Shown one piece after another: positions 63,290-64,000 of a stretch of DNA of 64,000 nucleotides. The stretch lies in contig JAGAPR010000002.1 in NCBI GenBank assembly GCA_017623155.1, positions 1 to 64,000 of the forward strand, in the 5' to 3' direction. Numbering within the stretch: position 1 is the first letter of the stretch; each line of letters opens with the position of its first letter. The notes beneath the pieces were generated by a model, which worked only from the letters and a program-made list of their open reading frames with translations, made no database searches and was not told where the DNA came from. Source of the DNA: Prevotella sp. Its GTDB lineage: Bacteria > Bacteroidota > Bacteroidia > Bacteroidales > Bacteroidaceae. The position numbers and the translations under genes are program-made.

Positions 63290-64000
63290 ATGAAAACAAT
63301 ATGTCTATATTTTGAGATACATCAGATAATCCATCTCAAGAGATACCGTTTCTTTGATATAGGTACGGACCATTATTATTATGATGATTACGAAAATGAA
63401 CGCAGCATAAGCGATATCGCCGAACGTTCTTATATGCCCGCATTGAACACTCTTCTACAAATAATAAAGGAAAACGACCGCTATTTCAAGGTTGCTTTCT
63501 CGCTCTCTGGAGTGGGCATCGAACAGCTCGAGATGCACGCGCCGCAGGTTCTTGCCAAGTTGCAGGAGCTGAACGAGACAGGGTGCGTCGAGTTTCTTGC
63601 CGAGCCTTACTCGCATGGTCTCTCGTCGCTTGCCAACGAAGAGACTTTTGCTGCCGATGTGAAGAAACAGTGCGAGAAGATTGAGGAGTATTTCGGCAAG
63701 AAACCGACCGTGCTTCGCAACTCTTCGCTGATATATAGCGATGATATAGGAGGACAGGTTGCCGCAATGGGATTTAAGGGTATGCTTACCGAAGGTGCCA
63801 AGCATGTGCTCGGATGGAAGTCGCCGCACTATGTTTACAACTGTAACATAGCTCCCAACTTGAAGCTTTTGCTCCGCGACGTGGAGTTGAGCGATGATAT
63901 ATCATTGCGTTTCAGCAACAGCGATTGGTCCGGTTATCCGCTTTTTGCCGATACGTATGTTAACCGTATCGCGTCGTTGCCGCAGGAAGAGCAGGTGATA
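63290..64000 (+). CDS. GH57-family alpha-amylase-like protein (cut by window end)
   Basis: A 237-codon open frame runs from the ATG at 63290 to the window edge. The N-terminus KTICLYFEIHQIIHLKRYRF (with the IHQ motif), FSLSGVGIEQLEMHAP, CVEFLAEPYSHGLSSL and the LLTEGAK-like MLTEGAKHVLG segment fit GH57 enzymes, which act on alpha-glucans. The catalytic Glu and Asp cannot all be judged because the C-terminal half lies outside. It starts 31 bp after the GT4 gene and completes the glycogen operon. Confidence 0.9.
   Translation, partial: MKTICLYFEIHQIIHLKRYRFFDIGTDHYYYDDYENERSISDIAERSYMPALNTLLQIIKENDRYFKVAFSLSGVGIEQLEMHAPQVLAKLQELNETGCVEFLAEPYSHGLSSLANEETFAADVKKQCEKIEEYFGKKPTVLRNSSLIYSDDIGGQVAAMGFKGMLTEGAKHVLGWKSPHYVYNCNIAPNLKLLLRDVELSDDISLRFSNSDWSGYPLFADTYVNRIASLPQEEQVI

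Overview
The window looks like a Prevotella-type member of the Bacteroidetes (Bacteroidales). The signs are a SusC/SusD outer-membrane pair inside a pectin-degradation locus, a UpxY-type capsule antiterminator, secreted enzymes ending in a Por/T9SS-like tail, and promoters built on the Bacteroidetes TAnnTTTG (-7) element. Base composition is mosaic: the capsule genes at about 3-11 kb are very AT-rich, while the pectin locus at 41-59 kb is clearly GC-rich. Layout: (1) 1-1.6 kb holds a truncated nucleotidyltransferase-like gene and a divergent AAA/DUF4143 ATPase, with two identical-core palindromes between them. (2) 1.7-13.3 kb is a leftward capsular polysaccharide operon: upxY, two uncharacterised genes, GT2 transferase, Wzy, acyltransferase, Wzx, alpha/beta-hydrolase, GT-B transferase, pyruvyl transferase and GT4. 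(3) 13.4-14.8 kb is the switch: a ~125 bp promoter segment between 24-bp perfect inverted repeats, next to a tyrosine recombinase. As sequenced, the promoter points at upxY, so the capsule is predicted ON. (4) 15-22 kb holds an ATPase, a B3/B4 protein, ligA, rny and zapA with a coiled-coil partner. (5) 22-29 kb holds rfbA, a tyrosine autokinase of the Wzz/Wzc type, a HAD-like phosphatase, and a fused GHMP-kinase/GalU-type enzyme. (6) 29-39 kb is housekeeping: an ECF sigma factor, and a leftward cluster of LysE-type exporter, DUF4924, rfbD, prfC, tsaC, a ClC channel, fmt, a 42-aa ORF and rpe. A ROK glucokinase follows rightward. (7) 39.5-59 kb holds a short TonB-domain protein, a candidate small RNA, a DUF6359 lipoprotein, and the pectin locus (GH28-GH105-six-hairpin fusion, PL1, CE8, SusC, SusD, DUF5123-type lipoprotein). 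(8) 59-64 kb holds a Crp/Fnr regulator divergent from a glycogen/alpha-glucan operon (debranching enzyme, GT4 synthase, GH57 amylase, the last cut by the window end). How the genes work together: the recombinase flips the capsule promoter, UpxY then lets polymerase read the long capsule operon, and the glycosyltransferases plus Wzx/Wzy build and export the polymer. The autokinase may set chain length. In the pectin locus, secreted CE8, PL1 and GH28/GH105 activities de-esterify and cut homogalacturonan, SusC/SusD and the lipoprotein capture and import the fragments, and sugars feed a glycogen store. Most notable beyond the genes: (a) four intergenic arrays, each exactly four palindromic 22-bp units, in two sequence families; (b) the recombinase-linked invertible promoter; (c) an orphan minus-strand promoter-hairpin-terminator unit that looks like an ~80-nt sRNA; (d) the kinase-nucleotidyltransferase and GH28-GH105 fusions. 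No tRNA, rRNA, CRISPR array or complete insertion sequence was seen.
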